In this document: positions 43,821 to 52,788 of the stretch, piece after piece
How the letters are laid out: each line of letters opens with the position of its first letter
Position numbering within the stretch: position 1 is the first letter of the stretch
DNA from: Peptococcaceae bacterium
Lineage (GTDB): Bacteria > Bacillota > Peptococcia > Peptococcales > Peptococcaceae
DNA length: 64,000 bases
Assembly: GCA_017547685.1 (NCBI GenBank)
Contig: JAFYPD010000020.1
Span: forward strand, 1-64,000
Direction: 5' to 3'
The notes under the pieces: model-generated
Told to the model about the DNA's origin: nothing
The model's input: the letters and a program-made list of their open reading frames with translations, nothing else
Database searches by the model: none
Position numbers and translations under genes: made by a program

Positions 43821-45824
43821 TTACTGCTCATTCAGGTTAAAATATTCTTCCAGTACAGCTTTGGCCACACGCCCTGCCGAACCGGAACCGCTATACCCGT
43901 ATTCCATCACGCAGGCAAATGCAATCTCCGGATCATCAGCTGGTGCAAAGCAGATGAACAGACCATCGTAGTACTCTTTATTGCCAACACGATACCCGCT
44001 TCCCCCCGGCTGTGCGGTACCGGTTTTTGCCGCCACCTGAATGTCTGCCGGGAAACTGGCAAACAGACCGTACGCACCGCCGCCAACGTCAGTTACCTTG
44101 CACATGGCATTGCGCACTCTGGTCAGCGTTTCTTCACTGATACCGGCTTCCTGCCGCACCACAGGCTCTTTTGTTTCAATCACTTCTCCGGCATGGTTGC
44201 GGATTTCTTTTACCACATACGGCTGGTATACAGTGCCGCCGTTGGCGATGGCCGCCGTGTAAACTGCCAACTGTAACGGCGTATAGTTCTGACGGCCCTG
44301 CCCGATGGCAACGTTAAAGGTATCGGCTGCATGCCATTCCGAGTTCCATTTATGGTTAATCAGTTTATCACTTTTTGCAATCGCAATACTGCTGTTATAT
44401 CTTCGTTCTATTTTTTTCTTTTCTTCCTCCGTCGAGGCCGCTGCCAGCGCAGCCGCTTTTTCCTCTTCCAGCGCTGCTATTTTTTTATCAAACAGCATAT
44501 CGGAACTTTCCGCCGCCATATTCTGATACATCTGCCGTTTTTGCGCTGTCGGCAGCCCCTGGGTAGCCCGATCGCCGGTGCTTTCATAGGCCAGGTCAAT
44601 ACCGGTCGGCCCTTCAAGCCCCAGCGCCTCACCATATTTTGCAATGGTGTCAATGCCGGCTCTGCGGCCGATTTCCTGGAAATAAACATTATCCGACTTA
44701 GCCATCCCGTTGTACAGGTTATAGTAGCCAATGGGCGCTGTTGTTTTGATAAATGGTGCAATCCAGTATCGACCCGGGTTGTAGATGGTTTCCGAATCGG
44801 TTGCCACACCGCTTTCCAGTGCAGCCACCGCCGTCACCGGTTTAAAGGTGGAGCCGGGAATATACCGCCCCTGAATGGCTCTGTTCTGCTGCCCCACATT
44901 GTCATCAGGGCGGCTGGCCATAGCCAGCACTTCGCCGGTTTTTACGTTCAGCAAAACACCCGCGCCTGCACCCGCTTTGTCGGAACGGCTCTGACTCTGC
45001 AGACCGGCAATGGTAGTATCCAGCGCTGTTTCCAGAGTCTGCTGCAAATCTGCATCGATGGTCAGCACCAGGCTGTTGCCTGCTTCCGGCTCCACCACTT
45101 TTACATCTGACACAGGACGGCCGCCGGCGTTCACTTCCACCTGGCGGTACCCGTCGGTCCCGCGCAGTGTTTCATCATAATATTTTTCCAGCCCGACTTT
45201 CCCGACGTAATCCCCCATCTTATAAAGGGTTTCTTCGCCTGCCTGTTCCGCCTGCACCGTTGCTTCTTCCAGTTCCGACTGGTTAATCTCACCGATATAT
45301 CCCAGCACATGGCTGACCAGCATGCCGTGCAGATAGGTTCGTTCCGGAACGGCCTCCACACTGACACCGGGCAGCGTATCCCGGTTGGCTTCTATCCGGC
45401 TTACCGTCGCCATGTCCAGATTTTTTTTCAGCACAACCGGCTTATATAAATAGCCGCTGTTGGCATCGCAGATTTCTTTTACTTTTTCAGCGGTCAGTTC
45501 CGGATCCTGCACAACCCGAACCAGCCGATTGATTAATGCTTCATCATATTCGCCATCCGCCCGCATCGACAGATACTCTACTGTCAGCTGATAGCTTGGA
45601 CGGTCCGTCACCAGAACCGTCCCGTCACTGGTTATAATGTCACCGCGGGTGGCAGTGATTGCCATCAGTCGATTGCGCTGGGCATCTGCACGGGAAGCAT
45701 ACACATCTGTCTCCACCAGCTGCAGCCAAACCAGACGGGTAATTAAAAGTCCGATGACCACAAACACCAGCACCGTATAGATACGAACCAGATCTTCCAG
45801 GTTTTTCTTTTCTTTTGCCTGCAC
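43821..45824 (-). CDS. mrdA: Penicillin-binding protein 2 (class B transpeptidase)
   Basis: This 667-residue PBP cross-links side-wall peptidoglycan with RodA. A single N-terminal membrane helix spans about 14-34, then the class B dimerisation region. The transpeptidase domain has SxxK at S325-K328 (GSTFKP), SxN at S377-N379 (KSDN) and KTG at 600-602. Between SxN and KTG lies a lysine/glutamate/alanine-rich, probably coiled-coil, insertion at about 426-492 (ALEEEKAAALAAAS), not usual in PBP2. The start is GTG, with AGGAG eight bases upstream. Confidence 0.95.
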   Translation of the reverse strand: MQAKEKKNLEDLVRIYTVLVFVVIGLLITRLVWLQLVETDVYASRADAQRNRLMAITATRGDIITSDGTVLVTDRPSYQLTVEYLSMRADGEYDEALINRLVRVVQDPELTAEKVKEICDANSGYLYKPVVLKKNLDMATVSRIEANRDTLPGVSVEAVPERTYLHGMLVSHVLGYIGEINQSELEEATVQAEQAGEETLYKMGDYVGKVGLEKYYDETLRGTDGYRQVEVNAGGRPVSDVKVVEPEAGNSLVLTIDADLQQTLETALDTTIAGLQSQSRSDKAGAGAGVLLNVKTGEVLAMASRPDDNVGQQNRAIQGRYIPGSTFKPVTAVAALESGVATDSETIYNPGRYWIAPFIKTTAPIGYYNLYNGMAKSDNVYFQEIGRRAGIDTIAKYGEALGLEGPTGIDLAYESTGDRATQGLPTAQKRQMYQNMAAESSDMLFDKKIAALEEEKAAALAAASTEEEKKKIERRYNSSIAIAKSDKLINHKWNSEWHAADTFNVAIGQGRQNYTPLQLAVYTAAIANGGTVYQPYVVKEIRNHAGEVIETKEPVVRQEAGISEETLTRVRNAMCKVTDVGGGAYGLFASFPADIQVAAKTGTAQPGGSGYRVGNKEYYDGLFICFAPADDPEIAFACVMEYGYSGSGSAGRVAKAVLEEYFNLNEQ

Positions 45825-45862
45825 TGCCGTCGCTCCTTTCTAACCAGTTAGCACACCATCTG

Positions 45863-46348
45863 TCAGTTACCGGCTTCAGCCGCAAAAAACCGATAAAATA
45901 CCGCATAAAAAACCGGAGAAAAACACATGTTGTAAACAGCATCAGGGATGCTGGTAAACAGCATGGTATCCAGCCCTACATTACCGCCAATCATAACGCT
46001 GAACAGATAATACAGCACTGCATTTCCAAAGGTGGCAATCAGCACCGCTGCAATGGGCACAAAAAAGTTATTTTTGTGAAGATTACGCTCCGAATACCCG
46101 GCCATAAATCCGATTAACCCTTTGCAGATAGCATTAATCCCGATAAAACGACCTGTCATCAGATCCTCCATCAGGCCAAGCGCAGCACCAAGCAGGCCGC
46201 CCTGCACCGATCCGCGGAATATGGCAAAATACACCACCATAATCAGCACAAAATCCGGCTTGCCGCCCGCCACCGATAATCCATTAAACACCGTATCGCG
46301 CAGCACGATACCTAAAAATGCAACGAGAAAGAGAACAACCACTCTCAC
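45863..46348 (-). CDS. mreD: Rod shape-determining membrane protein MreD
   Basis: This 161-residue, mostly hydrophobic protein with about five membrane helices starts at a GTG that overlaps the mreC stop (GTGA). The FRGSVQGGLLGAALGLMEDL split and GFMAGYSERNL segments fit MreD. It links MreC and the cytoplasmic MreB filaments. It is identified mainly by order between mreC and PBP2. Confidence 0.9.
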   Translation of the reverse strand: MRVVVLFLVAFLGIVLRDTVFNGLSVAGGKPDFVLIMVVYFAIFRGSVQGGLLGAALGLMEDLMTGRFIGINAICKGLIGFMAGYSERNLHKNNFFVPIAAVLIATFGNAVLYYLFSVMIGGNVGLDTMLFTSIPDAVYNMCFSPVFYAVFYRFFAAEAGN

Positions 46349-47190
46349 TGGGCAGCCCCTCCTCCGCTGTTCATCAGAACAAACACTTCCTCCAGACGAG
46401 AGAAATTCACGTACGGCTTCACGGTTGCCGTTTTGGTCAGACCGTTTGCGCTGTATTCGATGGCAGTCACTTCCCCGATCTGTATCCCGCCCGGGAATAC
46501 ACCGTCCAGGCCGGAGGTTGTCAGAGAATCTCCAACGTAGAGGTCCGCATCGTGAGGCAGATGAATCATCTGCAGGCTGGACGAGCCGCTGCCGTCCCCT
46601 TCTACCACACCGATGACTTCACGGGTGCTCCGCACACGGGCACCGATGGCGCTCTCTCTGTCCGGCAGCAGCATCACTTCGCTGGAGTCCGGCAGCACCG
46701 CTGTGATACGGCCAATGAGCCCCCAATGATTCAGCACTGTCATCCCGGTTACCACACCGTCATTGCTGCCTTTATCCAGCGTGATGGTGTGCTGAAGATT
46801 CGTATTATTTTCCGCAATAATCCCGGCCAGCTGTAATTGATACTGTCCCCGGGTTTCCTCTTTGTAATTCAGCAGTTCTCGCAGCCGAATATTTTCCATA
46901 CTGATTTCATCCATCTGAGTCAGCTCGTTGTTTCGCTGGCTCAGTTGCTGTTTTAACGCTTCATTCTCCTGCTGCAGGGCTTCTTTTTCTGTAAAATAGG
47001 CAAAAAAGCCGCTCACACTGTCATTGATAGCCTTAAACCCATACTGAAACGGACTGGCTGCAATGCGCAGCCCTTTTTCCACAAACGTCAGGTTTTCTCT
47101 CGGCTGTACAGTATTCACCGCCAGCGTTAGAAAAACAGCTATCATTGCCGCTACAACAAGCAGATTGCGAACCCATTTCCTCCTGAACAT
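46345..47190 (-). CDS. mreC: Rod shape-determining protein MreC
   Basis: This 281-residue protein has one N-terminal membrane helix (about 10-25), a coiled coil (70-110, with QENEALKQQLSQRNNELTQM) and the periplasmic beta-domain with NDGVVTGMTVLNHWGLIGRI and REVIGVVEGDGSG. It is the scaffold for PBP2 and MreD on the outer face of the membrane. It lies 15 bp after mreB. Confidence 0.95.
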   Translation of the reverse strand: MFRRKWVRNLLVVAAMIAVFLTLAVNTVQPRENLTFVEKGLRIAASPFQYGFKAINDSVSGFFAYFTEKEALQQENEALKQQLSQRNNELTQMDEISMENIRLRELLNYKEETRGQYQLQLAGIIAENNTNLQHTITLDKGSNDGVVTGMTVLNHWGLIGRITAVLPDSSEVMLLPDRESAIGARVRSTREVIGVVEGDGSGSSSLQMIHLPHDADLYVGDSLTTSGLDGVFPGGIQIGEVTAIEYSANGLTKTATVKPYVNFSRLEEVFVLMNSGGGAAQ

Positions 47191-47205
47191 AGCAGCCAGC
47201 TCCTA

Positions 47206-48228
47206 CTAGCGGCCCAGTTTATGGCCGTTTTCTACTTTTCGCAGTAAATCAATATTTTCCAGGGCTTTGCCTGCACCCAGCACAATGCTGGTCATCGGAT
47301 CTTCGGCATAAATCACCGGCATACCGGTTTCCTCGGAAATCAGCTGATCCATACCGCGAATCAGCGAACCGCCGCCTGCCAGCACAATGCCGCGCTGAAT
47401 AATATCACCGGCCAGTTCCGGCGGTGTTTTTTCCAGACAGGACTTGATGGCATCCAGGATGCTCTGAATAATATCACTGAATGCCAGATGAATCTCATGG
47501 TCAGAAATTTCCACCTGACGAGGCAGACCAGTCACCAGATCACGCCCGTTTACCACATAGGTCAGATGTTCACTTTCCGGCAGCATGTGCACCGTGCCGA
47601 TTGCCATTTTGATTTCCTCTGCGGTGCGCTCCCCGATCAGCAGGTTATAGTTTTTCTTCACAAAGTTTACAATGGCATCATCCATTTTGTCGCCGCCAAT
47701 GCGGATAGACTGACTGGTTACCACGCCGCCCAGCGAAATCACTGCCACGTCAGTGGTGCCGCCGCCGATATCCACAATCATGCTGCCGGTCGGGTCCGAT
47801 ACCGGTAATCCTGCACCAATGGCAGCAGCCATCGGTTCTTCCATCACATGTACTTCTTTTGCGCCTGCCTGGGCTGCTGCATCGCGCACAGCCCGTTCTT
47901 CAACCGATGTGGTACCGGCAGGTACACAGATAATCACCCGCGGTTTTGCGAAAAACCCGGTCGGGCCGACTGCCTTGTCAAAGAAATACTTCAGCATGGT
48001 GGCGCAGACGTCAAAATCTGCAATAAAGCCGTCCTGTAATGGCTTTACTGCCACTATATTGCCGGGCGTGCGGCCAATCATTTTTTTTGCCTCATCCCCT
48101 ACTGCCAGCACTTTTCCCGTATCTTTTTTAATGGCAACCACCGACGGTTCCCGAATGACAATGCCTTTTCCCTGTACATACACCAGGCTGTTGGCTGTCC
48201 CTAAATCAATTGCAATTTCTTTCGACAT
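47206..48228 (-). CDS. mreB: Rod shape-determining actin homologue MreB
   Basis: This 340-residue actin-fold protein starts [20 protein letters not shown], continues with [20 protein letters not shown], and has [19 protein letters not shown] and [13 protein letters not shown] at the phosphate loops. It forms membrane-bound filaments that guide side-wall synthesis. It is the first mre gene, about 30 bp downstream of radC. Confidence 0.97.
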   Translation of the reverse strand: MSKEIAIDLGTANSLVYVQGKGIVIREPSVVAIKKDTGKVLAVGDEAKKMIGRTPGNIVAVKPLQDGFIADFDVCATMLKYFFDKAVGPTGFFAKPRVIICVPAGTTSVEERAVRDAAAQAGAKEVHVMEEPMAAAIGAGLPVSDPTGSMIVDIGGGTTDVAVISLGGVVTSQSIRIGGDKMDDAIVNFVKKNYNLLIGERTAEEIKMAIGTVHMLPESEHLTYVVNGRDLVTGLPRQVEISDHEIHLAFSDIIQSILDAIKSCLEKTPPELAGDIIQRGIVLAGGGSLIRGMDQLISEETGMPVIYAEDPMTSIVLGAGKALENIDLLRKVENGHKLGR

Positions 48229-48257
48229 CGTTTCCTGCTCCTTTCACTCTGGTTTCG

Positions 48258-48947
48258 TCAGAACACCTGGTTCTCACGAAAACTATAATAGGTATCTTCT
48301 CCAATAATGATATGATCTATCACTTCAATTCCTACAATTTTTCCAACTTCTTTTAAGCGCTGTGTCACCTGCAAATCCTGCTCGCTTGGCTCACAAACGC
48401 CGCTGGGATGATTATGTACCAGAATCATCGTGGAAGCGCTGCGCCTGATGGCCGGTTTAAACACTTCCCGCGGATGCACCAGCGAACCGTTCAGTATGCC
48501 GACTGATACTGTTTCAATGCTGATGAGCGCCTGTTTCTGATTTAACAGCAGCACCAGAAAATGCTCCCGGTCAAGTCCCTGCAGCTGGCCCTGCAGAATA
48601 CGGGCCGCATCGGCAGAACTGCCAATCACCGGCCGGTAACCACATCCGCCGGTACAGATTCGTTTGCCCAGCTCAACAGCTGCCGCAATGGTGGCAGCCT
48701 TCGCAACGCCAATACCTTTCTGCTGCATCAGTTCATCCAGCGCTACATCACGCAGGCCGCTCAGACCTTTGTACTGCACCAGAAGCTGTTCGGCCAGATC
48801 CAGCGCACTGCAGTCTCTGCCGCCGGTAGCCAGTAAAATTGCCAGCAGCTCTCTGTCAGACAGTCTGGCTGCTCCCAGCATTTCCATCCGTTCCCGCGGA
48901 CGGGCATGCTGTGGATATTCTTTCATTTTGCAAACCGTTGTATGCAT
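48258..48947 (-). CDS. radC: RadC/JAMM family protein
   Basis: This 229-residue protein has an N-terminal helix-hairpin-helix region (LSDRELLAILLATGGRDCSA split, and MQQKGIGVAKAATIAAAVEL) and a C-terminal MPN/JAMM metal motif VHNHPSGVCEPSEQDL. The old link to DNA repair is doubtful; its substrate is unknown. The ATG at 48947 has GGGGGA nine bases upstream and lies 92 bp inside the maf reading frame, so the two genes overlap. It precedes mreB. Confidence 0.93.
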   Translation of the reverse strand: MHTTVCKMKEYPQHARPRERMEMLGAARLSDRELLAILLATGGRDCSALDLAEQLLVQYKGLSGLRDVALDELMQQKGIGVAKAATIAAAVELGKRICTGGCGYRPVIGSSADAARILQGQLQGLDREHFLVLLLNQKQALISIETVSVGILNGSLVHPREVFKPAIRRSASTMILVHNHPSGVCEPSEQDLQVTQRLKEVGKIVGIEVIDHIIIGEDTYYSFRENQVF

Positions 48948-49518
48948 AGAGATTCATCCCCCAGTTTCGCAGTCCGGCTGCGACTCTCTGCAGGGGCAAT
49001 CCAACAACATTAAAATAACATCCTTCGATTTTTTCCACCAAAAGTGCTCCGTATCCCTGGATTCCATATGCGCCTGCTTTGTCCATCGATTCGCCGGTTG
49101 CGATGTAGGCCGCAATATCCTCCCCGGTCAGCACACGAAATTTTACACCTGTTTTTTCCACCGACACCCAGGGCTTCCTTTCACCCGAGGCATCCACCAG
49201 TGCCACCGCTGTCATCACCTGATGCCATTTGCCGGACAGACTGCGCAGCATGTCAGCCGCTTCTTCTGCAGTTCCCGGTTTTCCCAGCAGAACGCCATCA
49301 TTTACCACAATGGTATCAGCACCAAGCACCAGCCCGGTTTCATGCCCTGCCGCCACGGCAGATGCCTTCTGCAAGGCCAGCTGCTGCACCATCTCTTCCG
49401 GCGGCAGCGATGCATCAATAATCTCCGGTGTATGGCTCACTTCCACTTGAAAATCTGCACCAATCTGACGCAGTAATTCCCGGCGCCGCGGAGATGCAGA
49501 AGCCAAAATCAATGTCAT
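48856..49518 (-). CDS. maf: Maf-type nucleoside triphosphate pyrophosphatase
   Basis: This 220-residue protein starts MTLILASASPRRRELLRQIG and has PEEMVQQLALQKA, LGADTIVVNDGVLLGKPG and AGAYGIQGYGALLVEKIEG split, the Maf/YhdE pattern. The family hydrolyses non-canonical or canonical dTTP/UTP and affects septation. Its C-terminal tail of about 30 residues runs beyond the usual end (LPLQRVAAGL) and overlaps radC in another frame by 92 bp. The ATG at 49518 is chosen over an in-frame TTG next to the ribosome site. Confidence 0.93.
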   Translation of the reverse strand: MTLILASASPRRRELLRQIGADFQVEVSHTPEIIDASLPPEEMVQQLALQKASAVAAGHETGLVLGADTIVVNDGVLLGKPGTAEEAADMLRSLSGKWHQVMTAVALVDASGERKPWVSVEKTGVKFRVLTGEDIAAYIATGESMDKAGAYGIQGYGALLVEKIEGCYFNVVGLPLQRVAAGLRNWGMNLYAYNGLQNERISTACPSAGTDGNAGSSQTV

Positions 49519-49659
49519 AACATGGGTCAATCCCTTCTGATAAGTCTAATTTCCCATATTAGATAATAATAACATTACAAATGAGCGGAAACAAGCAGTA
49601 TTCTGCAATCCATGAAAAAAAACGATAAAAATTTTCATCTTTAAAAAAATTCCATTCAC

Positions 49660-49689
49660 AGTATACCATAATTTTACAGCAGCTGTAAA
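49660..49689 (-). promoter_or_regulatory. Promoter before maf with palindrome over the -35
   Basis: A minus-strand TATACT (49660-49665) lies 18 bp from TTTACA (49684-49689). The palindrome TTTACAG-N3-CTGTAAA (49673-49689) covers the -35 and may be an operator. It would drive the maf-radC-mre-min unit. Confidence 0.5.
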
Positions 49690-49710
49690 CACTTTCATTC
49701 TGATTGCATA

Positions 49711-49802
49711 AAAAATAAAAAGCCCCCGGCGCTACCAACGCCAAGGGCTTTTCCGTACTGACAGGAAAAACCTATACAATACTTAGACCATTTCATAGTA
49801 TA
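49711..49802 (-). ncRNA. Candidate small RNA between rex and maf
   Basis: An extended -10 (TGT-TATACT, minus strand, 49797-49805) is followed after about 45 bases by a hairpin pair ending in a strong terminator (arms AAAAGCCC and GGGCTTTT, 49717-49752) with a T-run. The rex gene already has its own terminator at 49863-49899. A transcript of about 75-80 bases would fit a small RNA. The -35 is weak, so this may just be a second terminator. Confidence 0.35.
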
Positions 49803-49862
49803 ACACAACCTGAATCAGATTTCTACAACAAAATATCCGATTTTCTCATAATTTTATTGATG

Positions 49863-49899
49863 AAAAAAGAGCCTTGCCGAATCTATTCCGCAAAGCCCC
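49863..49899 (-). terminator. rex terminator
   Basis: A hairpin of GAGCCTTGC and a partner GCAAAGCCC, with one mismatch, has a T-run on the minus strand. It starts 12 bp after the rex stop. Confidence 0.8.
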
Positions 49900-49910
49900 T
49901 GCATACAAGT

Positions 49911-50540
49911 TTATTTCTTCTCGATATTATAGGAAAGCACTTCCAGATTTACAGTCAGGTCAACATCACGCACTTCAATTTCCTCCGGAATGGTTAACAC
50001 CACCGGAGCAAAATTCAGAATTCCTTTGATGTTCTGTGTTTCTACCAGAATGTCGGCAATATCCTGTGCATACTCGGCCGGCACAGTGATAATGCCGATG
50101 GAAACATCGTTTTTATCAACAAATTCTGCCATCTGGCTCACCGCATAAATCGGCAGCCCGTTCAGCTTCAGCCCTACCTTGTTCATATCGTTGTCAAATA
50201 CTGCAATGATATTGAAGCCGCGTTCCTGAAATCCGCGATACTGGCTCAGCGCCGAGCCCAGGTTGCCTGCACCGATTAAAATGACGTTCCAGCGTTTTTT
50301 CAACCCCAGAATGCCCATAATTTCATGATTCAGCTGTTTTACATTGTAACCCACGCCACGAGTACCAAACTCTCCGAAATAAGCCAAATCTTTCCGAACC
50401 TGAGCAGGTGTACCGCCCACCCCTTCCGCAATCTCGCCGGAAGAAATATTAACGATGCCCTGCTTTTCAACGCCTGTTAAATATCTGGAATATACCGATA
50501 ATCTGCTGACTGTCGCTTCTGGGATTTTTAATTCTTTCAT
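49911..50540 (-). CDS. rex: Redox-sensing repressor Rex
   Basis: This 209-residue NADH/NAD-sensing repressor has an N-terminal winged helix (IPEATVSRLSVYSRYLTGVE split, GGTPAQVRKDLAYFGEFGTRG split) and a Rossmann domain with LIGAGNLGSALSQYRGF and IAVFDNDMNKVG. It controls fermentation and anaerobic respiration genes by the NADH:NAD ratio. The start at 50540 has AGGGG eight bases upstream. A Rex-like site overlaps its own promoter. Confidence 0.96.
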   Translation of the reverse strand: MKELKIPEATVSRLSVYSRYLTGVEKQGIVNISSGEIAEGVGGTPAQVRKDLAYFGEFGTRGVGYNVKQLNHEIMGILGLKKRWNVILIGAGNLGSALSQYRGFQERGFNIIAVFDNDMNKVGLKLNGLPIYAVSQMAEFVDKNDVSIGIITVPAEYAQDIADILVETQNIKGILNFAPVVLTIPEEIEVRDVDLTVNLEVLSYNIEKK

Positions 50541-50566
50541 CAATACAACCCCTTTTGTCAATCTGC

Positions 50567-50586
50567 TTCGAAATTTTACCTCACAA
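50567..50586. promoter_or_regulatory. Possible Rex operator at the rex promoter
   Basis: On the minus strand TTGTGAG-GTAAAA-TTTCGAA resembles TTGTGAA-N6-TTCACAA; the left half is 6/7 and the right half about 4/7. It lies directly downstream of the -10. Autoregulation by Rex is known in other Firmicutes. Confidence 0.35.
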
Positions 50587-50587
50587 T

Positions 50588-50616
50588 ATTATACCGATTG
50601 CAGCGCAGATAATCAA
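50588..50616 (-). promoter_or_regulatory. rex promoter
   Basis: A minus-strand TATAAT (50588-50593) lies 17 bp from TTGATT (50611-50616), about 50 bp upstream of the rex start. Confidence 0.6.
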
Positions 50617-50634
50617 TAAAAATCGAATCGGCAT

Positions 50635-51438
50635 TCACAAATTAATTTTATCGCTATTCTCAGTCATAAAGCCGTGATACTGTTCTATCAGTTCCAGCAG
50701 GCAGCTCTGGGCCAGCAATACAACCTGATCACTTTTCTTCTCCTGCATCAGCTGCAGGCTTTCCCCGTATTCCTCGGTCACCGCCAGCAGATTTAAAATC
50801 CCGCTGGCCACCGGCTCGCTGGCCTCATCGTTGAGCAATGCACCGGCTGTTTCCTGTATCATGGTCAGTTCTTCTGCAATCTGTTCAATCATGTTCGCCC
50901 AGTTTTCCTCACTGCAGGCCTCATAGCGATAATCCTGAAACATCTGCAGCGAATGTTTCAGCACCACATCATAACTGCTGAGCAGTGCCGCTGCCTGTTC
51001 CATCACCTGGCTGTCCGCTGCTGAAAACCGCAGGGCTGTCTCATTCAGAATCTTTTTCTGTACAAATATATCACTGCTGCTGTTTCGCACGGCCTCCGGC
51101 AAATCACTGAGCTGCGGCTCCTTCCCCATACAGCCAAGCCACAAAGCAAACGGCGGCCCCTGTGATACACAGACCCGGTATCCCATCTGTGCCAGTGCAT
51201 TAATCCTGGCCTGTCCAGCCGATGCCTCCTGGTATGACCCCACCTGAACCGTATAATACTCCATGGGCTCCAGCTGCAGCACCATCTGTTTCACTACTTT
51301 TTCCTCCGTCTGCGGCTCCAGAACCTGTCCGGTATTCTGGCTCAGCTGCCCGATCAGATAACCGCCCACAATCTGCACAAAGGCAAACATCAGCACCAGC
51401 GACAGCAGCGCTGCTGCAACTTTCCTGACCCACTCCAT
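50635..51438 (-). CDS. SPOR-domain membrane protein
   Basis: This 267-residue protein has an N-terminal membrane helix (about 5-30) and then a SPOR domain (about 60-110), with YYTVQVGSYQEASAGQARIN and MGYRVCVSQGPPFALWLG. SPOR domains bind peptidoglycan lacking stem peptides at septa. The rest (115-267) is helical and unknown. It is not a sporulation regulator by itself. The ATG has GGAGGG close upstream. It lies between folC and rex on the same strand. Confidence 0.82.
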   Translation of the reverse strand: MEWVRKVAAALLSLVLMFAFVQIVGGYLIGQLSQNTGQVLEPQTEEKVVKQMVLQLEPMEYYTVQVGSYQEASAGQARINALAQMGYRVCVSQGPPFALWLGCMGKEPQLSDLPEAVRNSSSDIFVQKKILNETALRFSAADSQVMEQAAALLSSYDVVLKHSLQMFQDYRYEACSEENWANMIEQIAEELTMIQETAGALLNDEASEPVASGILNLLAVTEEYGESLQLMQEKKSDQVVLLAQSCLLELIEQYHGFMTENSDKINL

Positions 51439-51493
51439 ACGCCCTCCGTTCCTTTCTCTGTCAGATTACTGTATGGGTATGCAGAAGGAAACG

Positions 51494-51521
51494 AAAAAAG
51501 ACCTCCTGAAACAGAAGGTCT
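51494..51521 (-). terminator. folC terminator
   Basis: The arms AGACCTTCT and AGGAGGTCT, with one G-U, are followed by TTTTTT on the minus strand. The stem overlaps the folC stop codon. Confidence 0.8.
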
Positions 51522-52773
51522 AAGACAATATTTCATGTAACGCCCGGCGGCAGTCGCCCAGCAGATATAAAGAGCCGGTAACACACAGCAGCTGCCCCGG
51601 CTTCAGGTTTTCCACTTCCCGCTGTAATCCGTCCCGGTAATCCTCGTACAAACGGCACGGACAGCCCGGCACAATCTCCTGTATGGTCCGCTCCATCTGC
51701 CGCCAGTGCTGCGCCCGCTGGTCGTGTTCCGGTCTGGTCAGCACGACAGCCGATGCCAGCGGCAATATCTCCCGCAGCATGGGGAGCTGCTCTTTGTCAT
51801 CAAGAATCGATAAAAACAGCACAAGTTCTCTGTCACTGTATAGGCTGCGCAGATTTTCCGCCAGACACGCAATACCGGCAGGATTGTGCGCACCGTCCAG
51901 TAAAATGGCACGCTGCTGTCCTAAATTCCGATACTCCATGCGCCCCGGCCAGAATACCTGCTGTAACCCGGACGCAATCTGTTCCTGGGTAACAGAGAGA
52001 ATACCCCGTTCCGCCAGGTTGTGCACGGCTGCCACTGCCGTATTGCAGTTCATCTGCTGATAAACGCCCTGCAGGCTGGTTTCCATCGGCTGCAGAGATT
52101 CAGGCAGTATGGCTGTTACCGGCACCTGCAGTATTTCCGCCGCATTTTGGATTGCCTGCAGGCCCTCCGGCTGCTGCGGTGCCACAATCACCGGCACACC
52201 GGCTTTTAAAATACCGGCTTTTTCCCGGGCAATCTCTGCAACTGTACTGCCCAGAATCTGGCAGTGGTCCAGACTGACTGGCGTAATCACAGTGAGTACC
52301 GGCGCTTTTATGATATTGGTCGGATCCAGTGTGCCGCCCAGGCCCACCTCCGACACTACGAAGTCGGTTTTGTCCTGAAAATACAGCCAGCCGGCCACGG
52401 TCAGCAGTTCAAACTCACCGGGATGCTGCATGCCCTCCTCCAGCAGTTTCGGCACAATCTGCTCAATCAGCCTGGTCAGAATGGCGGCAAAGTCTTCCCG
52501 GGAAATCATCTGCCCGTTTATCTGAATGCGCTCCTCATAGCACTCCAGATGGGGCGATGTGAACAGCCCCACCCGATACCCCGCCTGCTGCAGAATGGAT
52601 GTGACAATGGCTGCGGTAGAACCTTTCCCGTTTGTTCCGGCAATATGAATGGTACGCAGGTGATCCTGCGGATTGCCCATTAGTTCTGCCATCCGCTGCG
52701 TGCGTTCAAAGCCGCCCGGCACATTGCGCGCACAGCTGCTGCTCAGATAGTTCAGACAGGACTGATACTCCAT
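51520..52773 (-). CDS. folC: Folylpolyglutamate / dihydrofolate synthase
   Basis: This 417-residue Mur-ligase-fold enzyme adds glutamate to folates. The ATP loop is IAGTNGKGSTAAIVTSIL, followed by GLFTSPHLECYEERIQING split; the later LDGAHNPAGIACLAENLRSL split belongs to the C-terminal domain. The start at 52773 (MEYQSC) is chosen; an in-frame GTG three codons earlier lies on the ribosome site AAGGAA. It starts 16 bp after hslO. Confidence 0.94.
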   Translation of the reverse strand: MEYQSCLNYLSSSCARNVPGGFERTQRMAELMGNPQDHLRTIHIAGTNGKGSTAAIVTSILQQAGYRVGLFTSPHLECYEERIQINGQMISREDFAAILTRLIEQIVPKLLEEGMQHPGEFELLTVAGWLYFQDKTDFVVSEVGLGGTLDPTNIIKAPVLTVITPVSLDHCQILGSTVAEIAREKAGILKAGVPVIVAPQQPEGLQAIQNAAEILQVPVTAILPESLQPMETSLQGVYQQMNCNTAVAAVHNLAERGILSVTQEQIASGLQQVFWPGRMEYRNLGQQRAILLDGAHNPAGIACLAENLRSLYSDRELVLFLSILDDKEQLPMLREILPLASAVVLTRPEHDQRAQHWRQMERTIQEIVPGCPCRLYEDYRDGLQREVENLKPGQLLCVTGSLYLLGDCRRALHEILS

Positions 52774-52788
52774 TGGCGCCACTTCCTT

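Noticed and set aside
45838-45850. Single TAACCAG before the PBP2 gene
   Set aside because: A lone copy without the 20-bp periodicity; likely chance.
49559-49744. 61-codon ORF upstream of maf
   Set aside because: It overlaps the terminator and promoter region, has no ribosome site, and is AT-driven.
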